DNA of 64,000 bases, from NCBI RefSeq assembly GCF_937468385.1, contig NZ_CALBWS010000021.1:31770-95769 (forward strand), read 5' to 3'. Of this stretch, positions 25,278 to 33,658 are shown piece by piece. Made by a program: the position numbers and the translations under genes. Origin of the DNA: Neobacillus rhizosphaerae (GTDB taxonomy: Bacteria > Bacillota > Bacilli > Bacillales > Cytobacillaceae). Every line of letters starts with the position of its first letter. Position 1 is the first letter of the stretch. The notes under the pieces are model-generated. The model worked only from the letters and a program-made list of their open reading frames with translations, had not been told where the DNA came from and searched no databases.

Positions 25278-25703
25278 ATGACGTTTTATAATAATATAAA
25301 ACAAAAATTAGAAAGTTTCCAAAACGATATAGATACAATGAATATGGAAGATTTTTATATTATTAAATACGACAATAGTGAAAAACTTATATTGGCAGGT
25401 AGCTTTGATTTTAGTTATTATCATAATTTAGAAATTATTTTTACCAATGTTTCCTTTATTTTATTGCCTGGTTCAGTATTTAAAATCAATAAGATTCGGT
25501 TGGCTAAAAATGATGAAACAAAAAAGCTTCAAGAGTTTTCTCACGGATATAATGAAGGTTTTACCTTTTGCCTTGAAGATACTTACTATAACAACAAATT
25601 CTATATTTCAGCTAATGGCTTCGAATATAAAGTTCAAACAGTATATTATTATAAGAGAGAGAATTTGAAAGAAAATGAAAAAATTGCGGACAGGGTAAAA
25701 TGA
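25278..25703 (+). CDS. Hypothetical protein (141 aa)
   Basis: ATG 25278 is used because GGGGAGGTGAT lies 8 bases upstream; the frame also opens at GTG 25266. It is soluble, beta-rich and Tyr/Phe-rich (MEDFYIIKYDN, FDFSYYHNLEIIFTNVSFIL). No family recognised. Confidence 0.6.
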   Translation: MTFYNNIKQKLESFQNDIDTMNMEDFYIIKYDNSEKLILAGSFDFSYYHNLEIIFTNVSFILLPGSVFKINKIRLAKNDETKKLQEFSHGYNEGFTFCLEDTYYNNKFYISANGFEYKVQTVYYYKRENLKENEKIADRVK

Positions 25704-25712
25704 GAAAAGTTT

Positions 25713-25799
25713 TTCCTTATACAACAAACGGGGTGCGATGCTTCAATAAAGAAGGATCGTTTTTTTCTTATTCAAGTAACGTGGCAGGATTATACAATT
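25713..25799. repeat. Dispersed hairpin/terminator repeat
   Basis: TTATACAACAAACGGGGTGC, stem CGATGCTTC/GAAGGATCG followed by TTTTTTTCTT, right half TTCAAGTAACGTGGCAGGAT. Confidence 0.8.
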
Positions 25800-25838
25800 A
25801 GAACGTTTGGTTCATACATAGGGGGAGGATTGAATAAT

Positions 25839-26066
25839 TTGAGATGGTTTCTTGCTATTCTATTTATTTTGCTCGGAGCTTTTTTATTTTTATTAACCAT
25901 TGATGATATAGGAAATTTAGGTCATATAATTATGAAAATAATAGGATTTGGATGTTTTTTTTGCTGGTTTTATTGTCAAAGGCAAGAAAGAACAAAACAA
26001 ACAATCATCTTAAAGGAAATGGTACTTTACTTTAACAGGAGTAAGGCCTTTTTCTTATTCAAGTAG
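25839..26066 (+). CDS. Small membrane protein whose 3' end runs into a repeat copy
   Basis: TTG 25839, 9 bases after GGGGAGGA, opens a 75-residue frame with two hydrophobic helices (FLAILFILLGAFLFLLTI and IIMKIIGFGCFFCWFY). The last 17 residues (KEMVLYFNRSKAFFLFK) are encoded by a copy of the dispersed repeat. The repeat seems to have replaced the original 3' end or stop. Confidence 0.5.
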   Translation: MRWFLAILFILLGAFLFLLTIDDIGNLGHIIMKIIGFGCFFCWFYCQRQERTKQTIILKEMVLYFNRSKAFFLFK

Positions 26067-26085
26067 CGGGATAGTGCAATAAGGC
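26012..26085. repeat. Dispersed repeat inside a gene's 3' end
   Basis: The stem CTTTACTTTAA/GGAGTAAGG is followed by CCTTTTTCTT, then the right half TTCAAGTAGCGGGATAGTGC. It overlaps the last 55 bases of the preceding reading frame. Confidence 0.65.
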
Positions 26086-26148
26086 AGGAATTTTGTAGGG
26101 AGTTGTCAAAATATATTTTTATACGATATTAGATAGGGTGATTGAAAC

Positions 26149-26502
26149 ATGTTAAAGGCTATAAACTTGAAGAAATTTGTTTTCGAAACTTTAGTTTTAC
26201 TTATCATTTTTATTGCATATGAATACCAAAAGCCAATATTGACAACTGGGGAAGCCACAGATAATGCATTGTTGTGTTTGGCCTTTCCTCCAGAAAGATT
26301 GGGAATAAAAGCCGTTGATATTATTTATTATGACATTACACTGGAGAAATTGTCTATTGATAAAAAGAGTGGTTTTTTTAATAAATTCACTAATCAACGT
26401 GAGTTGAGTGTAACACTGAAAACTAAAAATGGAGAAGAACCAACCGTTAGGATAAATGCGTATAACGGAAGATGCCTTGAGGTGACTAATCCAATAAACT
26501 AA
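26149..26502 (+). CDS. Hypothetical membrane-anchored protein (117 aa)
   Basis: An N-terminal membrane segment (FVFETLVLLIIFIAYEY, residues 11-27) precedes an extracytoplasmic domain of about 85 residues with FPPERLGIKAVDIIYYDITL and ELSVTLKTKNGEEPTVRINA. SD GATAGGGTG precedes ATG 26149. Not assigned to a family. Confidence 0.6.
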   Translation: MLKAINLKKFVFETLVLLIIFIAYEYQKPILTTGEATDNALLCLAFPPERLGIKAVDIIYYDITLEKLSIDKKSGFFNKFTNQRELSVTLKTKNGEEPTVRINAYNGRCLEVTNPIN

Positions 26503-26690
26503 CAGGATGTCCTGCTGCTTATTGTGCTAACGTGGCAGTTTAGTTGAACAATCGTCATTAGCTTTTATTCAACAAACGGGCCATTTAATGGAGTAAGGCT
26601 CTCAAACAAAACTGGATATTTATGTTAGAATTGAGGTGGGTTGTGAAGAAATGTACTTCAACTAAAGGGAGTTTAGTTGAACAAGAAATA
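26503..26690. repeat. Three partial copies of the dispersed repeat in a row
   Basis: GTGCTAACGTGGCAGTTTAG then TTGAACAA (26522-26552); TTCAACAAACGGGCCATTTA with GGAGTAAGGC (26568-26605); and TACTTCAACTAAAGGGAGTT then TAGTTGAACAAG (26652-26684). No gene is seen between 26503 and 26892. Confidence 0.65.
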
Positions 26691-26759
26691 CGACTTGATA
26701 TTTACTATATTTAATAAAAGTGTATTTAAGGAGAAGTAAAAATTAATGTATCAATACGA

Positions 26760-26789
26760 AAAACACCGACCTGCTATAGTCGGTGTTTT
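26760..26789 (+). terminator. Intrinsic terminator
   Basis: AAAACACCGAC (26760-26770) and GTCGGTGTTTT (26779-26789) form a perfect 11-bp stem followed by GTTT. Confidence 0.75.
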
Positions 26790-26793
26790 GTTT

Positions 26794-26858
26794 ACAGCGC
26801 CAAGGGGGATCGAACCCCTAACCTCATCGCTGCTTGCAATTTGCTCTCCCGCTTTTGG
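26794..26858 (-). pseudogene. tRNA-like remnant
   Basis: On the minus strand the sequence shows GGGAGAGC (end of a D-arm), a shortened anticodon-arm-like ATTGC AAGCA GCGAT, and a perfect T-arm AGGGG TTCGATC CCCCT followed by TGGCGC. The 5' acceptor strand is missing. It looks like a decayed partial tRNA rather than a working gene, and it creates the spurious plus-strand frame at 26746-26940. Confidence 0.4.
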
Positions 26859-26875
26859 GGAATTTCACTGTCCTG

Positions 26876-26921
26876 AACCATCTGCAAGGGTTTCAACGTC
26901 CTTTGCAGATGGTTCTTTTTT
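26876..26921 (+). terminator. Terminator reading rightward
   Basis: AACCATCTGCAAGG (26876-26889) pairs with CCTTTGCAGATGGTT (26900-26914, one bulge), followed by CTTTTTT. It overlaps the 3' end of the minus-strand MFS gene. Confidence 0.6.
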
Positions 26922-28098
26922 CAGTAAGAAAGTAAAGTAAGGCTAAAAGCGGCATAACAACTCCAATTAGAGATGTGAAACTCCAGCCGCCATGGGCATA
27001 AGACCAACCGCCCAAAGAAGAGCCAATTGCTCCGCCAATGAAGAATATAGACATAAAAAGCCCGTTCAGTCGGCCTCTTGCTTCACTCCCCAATGAATAA
27101 ATCGCACGCTGTCCAAGCACAAGATTTCCCGATACGGCCGCATCCAGCATAATAGCGACAAGAATGAGCAGTGCGAGAGCCGTTGTTGAATTGCCTTGAA
27201 AAAGATATGCCAGCAAAAAAGACAAGGTGGCAATAACCATTGCCAGTCCGGTCAAAAATCCGGTCCAGCCTTTATCCGCAAGTCTTCCAGCTATCGGTGC
27301 TGCTATCGCGCCTCCCACACCTGCCAACGCAAACAATGCGATGCCTTGCTGGGACATTCCGAAATCATCCGCCAATCGTAAAGGAACCACAGTCCAAAAC
27401 AGGCTAAAGGCTCCAAATAAACAAGCTTGATAAATGGCACGGCGGCGCAATATAGGCGTTTGTTTTAAGAGGGCGCCTAAAGAGACAATTAATTTAACGT
27501 AGTTTATCGTAGGTGAAGGTCTACGCTCAGGGAGAATACGTGACAACAGAACCGTCAATAGAGCGATAACAATCGCCGACAATGCAAATACTGTTTGCCA
27601 CCCCCAAATACTGGTTATAAAGCTTGCCACCGGTCTGGCAAACATAATTCCGAGTAAGAGTCCACTCATCACGTTTCCGACCACGTGGCCGCGCTGCTCT
27701 TCAGACGCTAAATGGGCGGCATAGGGAACCAGTATTTGGGCTACCACAGATCCCAGTCCAATAAACAGGGACGCAGTCAGGAAAAATAGCGCATTGGGGG
27801 CGAATGTTGCCCCAAGCAATGCACATACCACAACAATTAGTGATACTGCCACGAGGCGCCGATTTTCAATAATGTCACTAAGCGGTACGATAAACAGCAG
27901 CCCTGCAACATAACCGATTTGTGTTAAGGTGACAATTAATCCTGCTGCTGCGGAAGAAAGCCCTGTAGAGACACTGATAGGTCCTACCAGGGTTTGTGCA
28001 TAATAAAGATTGGCAACAATAAGACCGCATGCAGACGCTAACAGAAACATAATCCAGCTTGAAATGCGTTTACCCTCGATAAATTGATTCGTTTGCAT
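26893..28098 (-). CDS. MFS drug/metabolite efflux transporter
   Basis: A 401-residue major facilitator with about 12 membrane helices. Helix 1 is WIMFLLASACGLIVANLYYA, the loop 2-3 signature is GYVAGLLFIVPLSDIIENRR, and motif-C-like glycines lie in GLLLGIMFARPVASF. ATG 28098 follows GGGGAGGATTAC, so the longer frame to 28146 is not used. It is divergent from a TetR regulator with three operator-like sites between them, a typical repressor/efflux pair. GC content is higher than in the neighbours, which suggests separate acquisition. Confidence 0.88.
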   Translation of the reverse strand: MQTNQFIEGKRISSWIMFLLASACGLIVANLYYAQTLVGPISVSTGLSSAAAGLIVTLTQIGYVAGLLFIVPLSDIIENRRLVAVSLIVVVCALLGATFAPNALFFLTASLFIGLGSVVAQILVPYAAHLASEEQRGHVVGNVMSGLLLGIMFARPVASFITSIWGWQTVFALSAIVIALLTVLLSRILPERRPSPTINYVKLIVSLGALLKQTPILRRRAIYQACLFGAFSLFWTVVPLRLADDFGMSQQGIALFALAGVGGAIAAPIAGRLADKGWTGFLTGLAMVIATLSFLLAYLFQGNSTTALALLILVAIMLDAAVSGNLVLGQRAIYSLGSEARGRLNGLFMSIFFIGGAIGSSLGGWSYAHGGWSFTSLIGVVMPLLALLYFLTEKRTICKGR

Positions 28099-28174
28099 TG
28101 TAATCCTCCCCATTTTCATTTTTTTTGTGTGTAGCAGGGCTAGCAATATTCAGTACTGCCATCACAAATTAAAT

Positions 28175-28285
28175 AATGAACGTATAGTTTAGTAATTCAT
28201 ATTTAAATGATATACTGAACGTACAGTTTTGTAAATAGTTTATTTTTTTATTTTCGTTGAATATTTAGTATAATGACCGTATAGT
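28175..28285. promoter_or_regulatory. Three TetR-type operators
   Basis: AATGAACGTATAGT (28175-28188), ACTGAACGTACAGT (28214-28227, near-perfect palindrome) and AATGACCGTATAGT (28272-28285) share an ACGT/CCGT-centred 14-bp pattern. The third overlaps a TATAAT box at 28269-28274, placing it on the likely promoter of the TetR gene. The other two lie toward the MFS start. Confidence 0.7.
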
Positions 28286-28310
28286 TTTTATTGTAAAGGG
28301 GAGGATTCGT

Positions 28311-28889
28311 GTGAATGCCAAAAGAGGACGTCCACGTAATGTTGAAACGCAAAAGTCTATCCTTTCTGCTTCATATGAATTGTTGCTGGAAAATGGCTTT
28401 GGATCGGTAACTGTAGAGAAAATTGCTGAGCGGGCCGGGGTTAGTAAAGCCACCATTTATAAATGGTGGACCAACAAAGCAGCCGTTGTTATGGACGGCT
28501 TTCTATCTGCTGCTGCGGCAAGACTGCCGGTGCCAGACACGGGTTTAGTATTTAATGACATACTAATCCATGCCACTAGTTTAGCTCGGTTTTTGACCAG
28601 TCGAGAGGGTAAAATCATTAAGGAGCTGATTGGTGAAGGGCAATTTGATTCAGGGCTGGCGGAGGCATACCGGACCAGATACTTCCATCCTCGCCGGCTT
28701 GAGGCTAAGCATCTTATGGAACGGGGGGTTCAGCGTGGGGAATTGAGGGAAAATCTCGATCTCGATTTAAGCATTGACCTCATTTACGGGCCAATTTTCT
28801 ATAGATTGCTAGTGATAGGTGAAAATTTGGATGATGTTTATGTTGAAAATTTAGTGAAATATTCATTTACAGGAATTAATTCGGATTGA
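28311..28889 (+). CDS. TetR-family repressor
   Basis: A 192-residue TetR protein starting at GTG 28311 (SD AAAGGGGAGG). The N-terminal helix-turn-helix reads ILSASYELLLENGFGSVTVE then KIAERAGVSKATIYKWWTNK, with the YKWW recognition-helix end. The C-terminal part is a TetR_C-type ligand domain. It probably represses the divergent MFS gene and itself through the sites at 28175-28285. GC content matches the MFS gene rather than the flanking DNA. Confidence 0.9.
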   Translation: MNAKRGRPRNVETQKSILSASYELLLENGFGSVTVEKIAERAGVSKATIYKWWTNKAAVVMDGFLSAAAARLPVPDTGLVFNDILIHATSLARFLTSREGKIIKELIGEGQFDSGLAEAYRTRYFHPRRLEAKHLMERGVQRGELRENLDLDLSIDLIYGPIFYRLLVIGENLDDVYVENLVKYSFTGINSD

Positions 28890-29304
28890 ATAGATACCCT
28901 AATCTTACGAGGAGTGTTCCTTTGCTTTACTGACGAGGCGAATTCAAGGAAGCAGATCGCTAAGGTAGATTTCGATGCAGTGTTCCGGCCGTCCGCGATG
29001 CGCTCTCCTGTCGCTTTTAAATAAAGTCACGGTGTTCATAAAAAGGCTATGTTAAATTCTAATGTTGATATTTGACCATAAGAAAACCGCCTTGGTGAAA
29101 AGGCGGTTTATTAAGCTTTCGTTCCCCATTAGTGGAATGAGCAGTATAAATTATTAAAACTTACGTTTATGATAGGGGATACCATCGCCATCTTCACAAT
29201 AGGATTTGAGACTATAAAGGAAAATAGCCCAGTTGTAGTTACAGGAGCGATAAAATGGCGTTACTTCTTTCCAGCTAGTGCAAGAGTTGTGGAGGTAACA
29301 TACG
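28890..29304. other. Gene-free stretch with a hairpin
   Basis: A short GC-richer fragment near 28940-29020 does not resemble its surroundings. AAACCGCCTT (29084-29093) and AAGGCGGTTT (29100-29109) form a hairpin that could terminate the TetR transcript. No gene is seen. Confidence 0.5.
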
Positions 29305-29471
29305 ATGTCTCATCCATATAAGCAATTTGAAAATACTCCAGTATGAAACATCATTAAAAAGGCAATTGAAGAACGGTTGAAAACGATGATATAGAAGAAA
29401 AAACTCAAAGAGAATACATTGTAGGGTATATATGCAAATTGCTAAATGAATCAAAAATGCAAAGAGATTAA
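29305..29471 (+). pseudogene. Small conserved Bacillus protein, broken
   Basis: ATG 29305 follows GGAGGTAACATACG and gives MSHPYKQFENTPV, then TGA where related proteins have Trp, then NIIKKAIEE. A frameshift near 29378 is needed to continue as NDDIEEKTQREYIVGYICKL then LNESKMQRD. It would be an about 55-residue hypothetical protein common in Bacillus. Two lesions make it a pseudogene. Confidence 0.65.
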
Positions 29472-29680
29472 ATATCCTTATGAAGCTACCATGAAAATAA
29501 GTTTCTCCAAGAATAGAAAAATGACAATACTAAAGAAGACCCTGCTCAATCGTAAAAAAAAAGGAGAGCGTTAATTAATATGCCTATGGATTAGGGGTGA
29601 CTGGATTAAGGTCAGTATCAGTATTGACACTTCCTAACCATTTTCATTCTCTGTGGTGCAGCACTGATTTTGTGCTGCAT

Positions 29681-29768
29681 GGATGGCTAACGGGTGCAAA
29701 AGTTGCAGATAAAGCTGTCATTTTGGCAGCTTTTCTTATTGCACTTAAGGGGCAGCTTAGCTTAAAAA
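29681..29768. repeat. Dispersed hairpin/terminator repeat
   Basis: GGATGGCTAACGGGTGCAAA then AGTTGCAG, terminator AAGCTGTC ATTTT GGCAGCTTTTC, right half TTGCACTTAAGGGGCAGCTT then AGCTTAA. Sequence 29472-29680 holds nothing else recognisable. Confidence 0.75.
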
Positions 29769-29831
29769 TCTCATTATGTAACGAATTACAATAAAAGATA
29801 GATGAAAAAACGCCTCAAGAGGAGCATTAAT

Positions 29832-30449
29832 ATGAACCCCATTAAAGCAGAAATTATAGAACAATTAGATGGACTTCCTGATTACCTTTATTCATTAAAA
29901 GAGCATTCTATAAAGTATCTAAAATATTCTTCTTGCATTGACTTGAACAATACCATTCAGATAGCTCACGAACCCTGGAATGGTGTTTATAGTTTTGCAA
30001 TCCGTCTATTTGCTTCAGCAAAAAAAAGTTGGATAAGCAACTACCAGAAGAAATATGGACTTGTTATTCCTAAATTCTACAAAGATTTTTTAAGTATTAT
30101 CAATGGATGTAGTTTCTATGGACTAGACCTTTTTGGTATATCGCCCTCTATGCAAAATGAGAGTATATTAAATCGTACAGACCCTGAACCACTTGATTTA
30201 TCTACAGCTAATATATATTGGAAAATTAATTACAAAAATACTCAAGAATTCTTTCAGTTTGGCGGAAGACAATATAGTGATGACGAAAATATCGGATATT
30301 TTGTTGAAGGTAAAAATAAAATTCATGCTATTAAAAAGGACGGCGAAATACTTTTTAGTTGGGATACCTTTTCAGATTTCTTGAACGACGAATTGAAAAT
30401 TTCTGAGTCAATTATGAATGAAGAAATTCCTGATAATTGGTGGAGTTAA
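29832..30449 (+). CDS. SMI1/KNR4 (SUKH) domain protein
   Basis: A 205-residue protein with the SUKH signature WISNYQKKYGLVIPKFYKDF followed by LSIINGCSFYGLDLFGI near residues 75-110. YSDDENIGYFVEGKNKIHAI and a C-terminal FSDFLNDEL complete the fold. SUKH proteins often serve as immunity proteins against nuclease-type toxins; no toxin gene is adjacent. ATG 29832 (SD AAGAGGAG) replaces the upstream TTG 29802. Confidence 0.82.
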   Translation: MNPIKAEIIEQLDGLPDYLYSLKEHSIKYLKYSSCIDLNNTIQIAHEPWNGVYSFAIRLFASAKKSWISNYQKKYGLVIPKFYKDFLSIINGCSFYGLDLFGISPSMQNESILNRTDPEPLDLSTANIYWKINYKNTQEFFQFGGRQYSDDENIGYFVEGKNKIHAIKKDGEILFSWDTFSDFLNDELKISESIMNEEIPDNWWS

Positions 30450-30451
30450 TA

Positions 30452-30535
30452 GTTTTCTTAGATAAAAAGAAGTGATTGTAAAATGCAGCAATCGCTTTTT
30501 ATTTTTACGCTAACGGTCAGGTTAGTTAAACAAGG
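30452..30535. repeat. Dispersed hairpin/terminator repeat
   Basis: Stem AGTGATTG/CAATCGCT followed by TTTTATTTTT, right half ACGCTAACGGTCAGGTTAGT then TAAACAAGG. The left conserved half is almost gone. Confidence 0.7.
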
Positions 30536-30594
30536 TATTTTAATTATTAAAGGAGAAATATATATACATTAGGGGATAATTAGGAGGGGGAAAA

Positions 30595-31077
30595 GTGGGA
30601 TATATCTCTGAAATACGAAAGTTTATTGGTAGTAGACCAATTATAAGTGTCGGGGCAACGATACTTGTGGTAAATGAGAAAAGGGAAATTCTTTTTCAAC
30701 ATCGATCAGATACATTAGATTGGGGTTTACCTGGTGGCTCAATGGAACTTAGTGAAACTCTAGATGAAGTTGCTTCTCGTGAATTAAAAGAAGAAACTGG
30801 ACTTGTAGCGGATCGGTTTGAGTTAATAGGTGTTTTCTCAGGTCCACGATATTATTTCCGTTATCCAAATGGGGATGAAACATATAGTGTAATAAACCTA
30901 TATCGTGCGATAGACGTAAGTGGAAAATTAGAAATGAATGATGGGGAGAGTATAAATCTTGAGTATTTCAGTAAAGATAATCTTCCAGATAACATCGAAA
31001 AAAGAGCAAAAGCACTAATAGAAAGCTTAGGAGATAAGTTGTGGAACTTACATAATTCATTCGTAGATAATTCTTAA
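30595..31077 (+). CDS. Nudix hydrolase
   Basis: A 160-residue hydrolase with a complete Nudix box, GGSMELSETLDEVASREL then KEETGLV (residues about 44-67). The preceding RSDTLDWGLPGG strand matches the MutT-type family common in Bacillus. Such enzymes cleave nucleoside diphosphates linked to another moiety. Start GTG 30595 with AGGAGGGGGAAAA. Single gene between repeats. Confidence 0.9.
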   Translation: MGYISEIRKFIGSRPIISVGATILVVNEKREILFQHRSDTLDWGLPGGSMELSETLDEVASRELKEETGLVADRFELIGVFSGPRYYFRYPNGDETYSVINLYRAIDVSGKLEMNDGESINLEYFSKDNLPDNIEKRAKALIESLGDKLWNLHNSFVDNS

Positions 31078-31156
31078 ACTGGTGCAAGAGTCTAAGATCC
31101 AGCTTCCATTATGGTGGCTTTTTTCTTATTGTGTTAACGGTCAGGTTAGCAAAAAT
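31072..31156. repeat. Dispersed hairpin/terminator repeat
   Basis: AAACTGGTGCAAGAGTCTAA, core AGCTTCC ATTAT GGTGGCTTTTTTC, right half TTGTGTTAACGGTCAGGTTA. Its first bases overlap the Nudix stop codon. Confidence 0.75.
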
Positions 31157-31319
31157 AAATAATTCAAAATAATTTTGGTTTTTTGTAAATTGGATCAAAT
31201 TGGAATATGCTAAAATAGTAATTGAAGAAAGTTTGATATAGGTACCAGCTCTTTTGAAGTAGCGATGCCACATCGCAGCGTGTTCATTCTATTACTTATT
31301 TCTTGAGGGAGGAGTAAAT

Positions 31320-31628
31320 ATGAACGGACCTATTATTTTCATTGGATTATTTATTGTTCTAGGAATTATCTTTTCAAATGGGAAAGGCTCATTCTTGATT
31401 GCGGGCTATAACACAATGAATAAAAAAGAAAAAGAAAAATATGATACAGTTTCATTGTGTAAGTTTATGGGTAAAGCGATGTTTTCAATAGCATTCAGTA
31501 TGGCATTTTGGGTACTTAGTGATGCATTTAAAATCAAGTGGTTGTTCTACGTTGGTCTCGTTTTATTTTTATGCATAATAGTATTTATCATTATTTACAC
31601 TAGTACGGGGAATAGATTTAAAAAATAG
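31320..31628 (+). CDS. DUF3784 membrane protein
   Basis: A 102-residue, three-helix protein matching DUF3784: helix 1 IIFIGLFIVLGIIFSNGKG, the family motif FLIAGYNTMNKKEKEKYD (residues 28-45), CKFMGKAMFSIAF, and a C-terminal helix LVLFLCIIVFIIIYT. SD GGGAGGAG precedes ATG 31320. Function unknown. Confidence 0.85.
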   Translation: MNGPIIFIGLFIVLGIIFSNGKGSFLIAGYNTMNKKEKEKYDTVSLCKFMGKAMFSIAFSMAFWVLSDAFKIKWLFYVGLVLFLCIIVFIIIYTSTGNRFKK

Positions 31629-31699
31629 TATGGATCCTGAGTTTTTAAGGGCTGTAGTTTCTAAAAATCTGTTAATCATCGAAGTAAATGTGAAGAATT

Positions 31700-31798
31700 T
31701 CACTTAAAGTAACGGGTTGCAAGAGTTGAAGAACGGGGATTGCTACGGCGATCCTTTTTTTTTGAGCGCTCTAACCGAACAGTTTAGTGAAAAAAAGG
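31700..31798. repeat. Dispersed hairpin/terminator repeat
   Basis: CACTTAAAGTAACGGGTTGC then AAGAGTTGAAGAA, stem GGGGATTGC/GCGATCC followed by TTTTTTTTTG, right half CTCTAACCGAACAGTTTAGT. Confidence 0.8.
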
Positions 31799-31865
31799 AA
31801 TTTCTAATTACCTCACGAATACTTTCTACTATTCAATTTTTGTGGCAAAAAAGGAGGAATAGCTT

Positions 31866-32849
31866 ATGAAAAAGTCCAGTATTATTTTCTTTGAAAGAAA
31901 ATTCCCAAGTGCAAACATGATCCTTATTAAGGATCAGCTCCCGATCCTTATTGATACTGGTTTTGGGAGTGATGCGAAAGATACAGAGCAATTAATTAAA
32001 GAAGTAGGCGTTTCACCAGAAGAATTACACCTTATTGTGAACACGCACTATCATAGTGACCATGTAGGAGGAAATTTTCATCTTCAAAAAAATTATGGTG
32101 TTACGATTGCTGCTCATAAATGGGAAGCCGATTTAATTAATTCTTGTGACCCTGAAGCCTGTAGTGCAGAATGGTTAGATCAGCCTGTAGAACCTTATCG
32201 AGTCGATACAAAGCTCTCAGATAACGATGAGATTAATACAGGAAGTAGAACCTTGAAAGTCTTGTACACACCGGGGCATACGTTAGGGCATATTTCTTTA
32301 TATGAACCTGAAGAAGAGATATTAATTTGCGGGGATCTCTTTCATAAAAATGATATCGGATGGTTAAATATCTTTCGAGAGGGTGTTACATCTATCCAAC
32401 GATCTATAGAAAGTTTGAAGCGGTTGTCCATGCTCCGGATCGGGCAGGCATATTCAGGACATGGACCTCGAATGGAGAATCCTCTGGCTGCCATTGATGC
32501 AGCAAGGGAACGGTTTGAAAAGTGGCTCAGGATGCCAGAAAAAGTTTCATGGCATGCCTGCAAAAGGATTTTTTCATTCACATTAATCATTAAAAACGGA
32601 TTAGCAAAAGAAGAAATCGATAACTACCTACTAAAGTGTGGTTGGTTTCAAGATTTTGCACGCTACTCTTTCCAGCTTCAGCCAGATGAATTTATTCAAA
32701 TCCTCCTCGATGAAATGATTCGTTCCGGAGCAGCAAGCTGGTACAATAATCATTTAATCGCCGCCACCCCATACCAAGCACCACAAAAGAAATGGATGAA
32801 TAAGAACATAAAGCCGAAAGATTGGAAACCTCAAGATCTTCTCACATAA
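31866..32849 (+). CDS. Metallo-beta-lactamase-fold hydrolase
   Basis: A 327-residue MBL-fold protein. Zinc ligands appear as NTHYHSDHVGG (residues 59-69), TPGHTLGHISLY near residue 138 and ICGDLFH near residue 158, with a late His in YSGHGPRM near residue 202. A C-terminal about 100-residue helical extension is also present in similar Bacillus MBL hydrolases. Substrate unknown; thioester or lactone hydrolysis is typical. SD AAAGGAGGAAT precedes ATG 31866. A MaoC-like gene follows 31 bases later, probably co-transcribed. Confidence 0.88.
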   Translation: MKKSSIIFFERKFPSANMILIKDQLPILIDTGFGSDAKDTEQLIKEVGVSPEELHLIVNTHYHSDHVGGNFHLQKNYGVTIAAHKWEADLINSCDPEACSAEWLDQPVEPYRVDTKLSDNDEINTGSRTLKVLYTPGHTLGHISLYEPEEEILICGDLFHKNDIGWLNIFREGVTSIQRSIESLKRLSMLRIGQAYSGHGPRMENPLAAIDAARERFEKWLRMPEKVSWHACKRIFSFTLIIKNGLAKEEIDNYLLKCGWFQDFARYSFQLQPDEFIQILLDEMIRSGAASWYNNHLIAATPYQAPQKKWMNKNIKPKDWKPQDLLT

Positions 32850-32880
32850 TACAGTATAAAACCTTCAGGGGGAGATTTAT

Positions 32881-33258
32881 ATGTCATTAAAAGTAGGAGA
32901 TATTATTTCGTTTGAACGGACTTTTTCAGTAAGGGATGTTGAATTATTTACAGAGATTTCAGGTGATGAAGGGATTCATCATATATCCCCAGATGAACAG
33001 GGAAGACTTGTAATTCAAGGGTTATTAACGGCAACTCTACCAACAAAAGTAGGTGGAGATAATAACGTACTGGCTCGTACTATGAATTTTGAGTTTTTAA
33101 GACCTGTGTTTACGGGAGATACAATAATTTGTGAAGTTAAAATTGAAAAATACGAAAGGCAAGAAAATAATAGAACAGCTATTTTTGCATCCTTTTTATG
33201 TGAAAATCAGAATGAAAAAGAAGTATTGAAAGGGAATTTTTCAGGTGTAATACTTTAG
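32881..33258 (+). CDS. MaoC-like hot-dog-fold protein
   Basis: A 125-residue single hot-dog domain similar to MaoC dehydratases: VGDIISFERTFSVRDVELFT at the N-terminus, then FEFLRPVFTGDTIICEVKIE near residues 75-95. The catalytic stretch, DEGIHHISPDEQ, is divergent from the usual D-x4-H, so enoyl hydratase activity is not assured. SD AGGGGGAG precedes ATG 32881. It likely forms a two-gene operon with the upstream MBL hydrolase, suggesting acyl-CoA-type substrates. Confidence 0.75.
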   Translation: MSLKVGDIISFERTFSVRDVELFTEISGDEGIHHISPDEQGRLVIQGLLTATLPTKVGGDNNVLARTMNFEFLRPVFTGDTIICEVKIEKYERQENNRTAIFASFLCENQNEKEVLKGNFSGVIL

Positions 33259-33624
33259 CTGTCACGATTGGCGGCTTTTGAACATATTAAATTTGGAAGG
33301 TATCAAAAAATATCAAAGCTATTTCATTTTCTAAAATCATTTTAAAAGTTCAAGAGAAATCGGATTCACATTATTGCACATTCAATTGTTAGTGAAGATG
33401 ACTATAAAGTTTATAAGTTATTCTTTAAAGTTAGAGTTGCATAGCAGAAAATAGAAAATAAGTTTTTATTGAAAGTGACATAAATTCACATAATGGGATG
33501 GTAATCTTGCAAACACTTTCGAAAAATGGTATTCTGAGGAAGAATTATTTTTGTTCGGTGTAAAGGATAGTATTAGTAGAACTTTTCGTCTTAATGATCA
33601 CTGGTAGCAAGGATAGTAACATAT
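33259..33624. other. Gene-free stretch and csp 5' leader
   Basis: The left part has short degenerate coding-like pieces (for example near 33390-33445) that I cannot assign. The right part, about 33540-33650, probably belongs to the long untranslated leader typical of cold-shock genes. Confidence 0.4.
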
Positions 33625-33642
33625 TGTGTGCAAAAGCACACA
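33625..33642 (+). promoter_or_regulatory. Leader hairpin next to the csp SD
   Basis: TGTGTGC (33625-33631) and GCACACA (33636-33642) form a perfect stem with an AAAA loop, immediately followed by the GCAGGAGG ribosome binding site. It may act in temperature- or Csp-dependent control of translation, as leader structures do in other csp mRNAs. Confidence 0.55.
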
Positions 33643-33658
33643 GCAGGAGGAAACACAC

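Noticed and set aside
26746..26940. 64-residue ORF on the plus strand
   Set aside because: It spans a terminator and an antisense tRNA-like remnant (the translated RGIEPLTS pattern is typical of antisense tRNA), so it is not a gene.
29597..29794. 65-residue ORF on the plus strand
   Set aside because: Most of it is encoded by a dispersed repeat copy and it lacks an SD.
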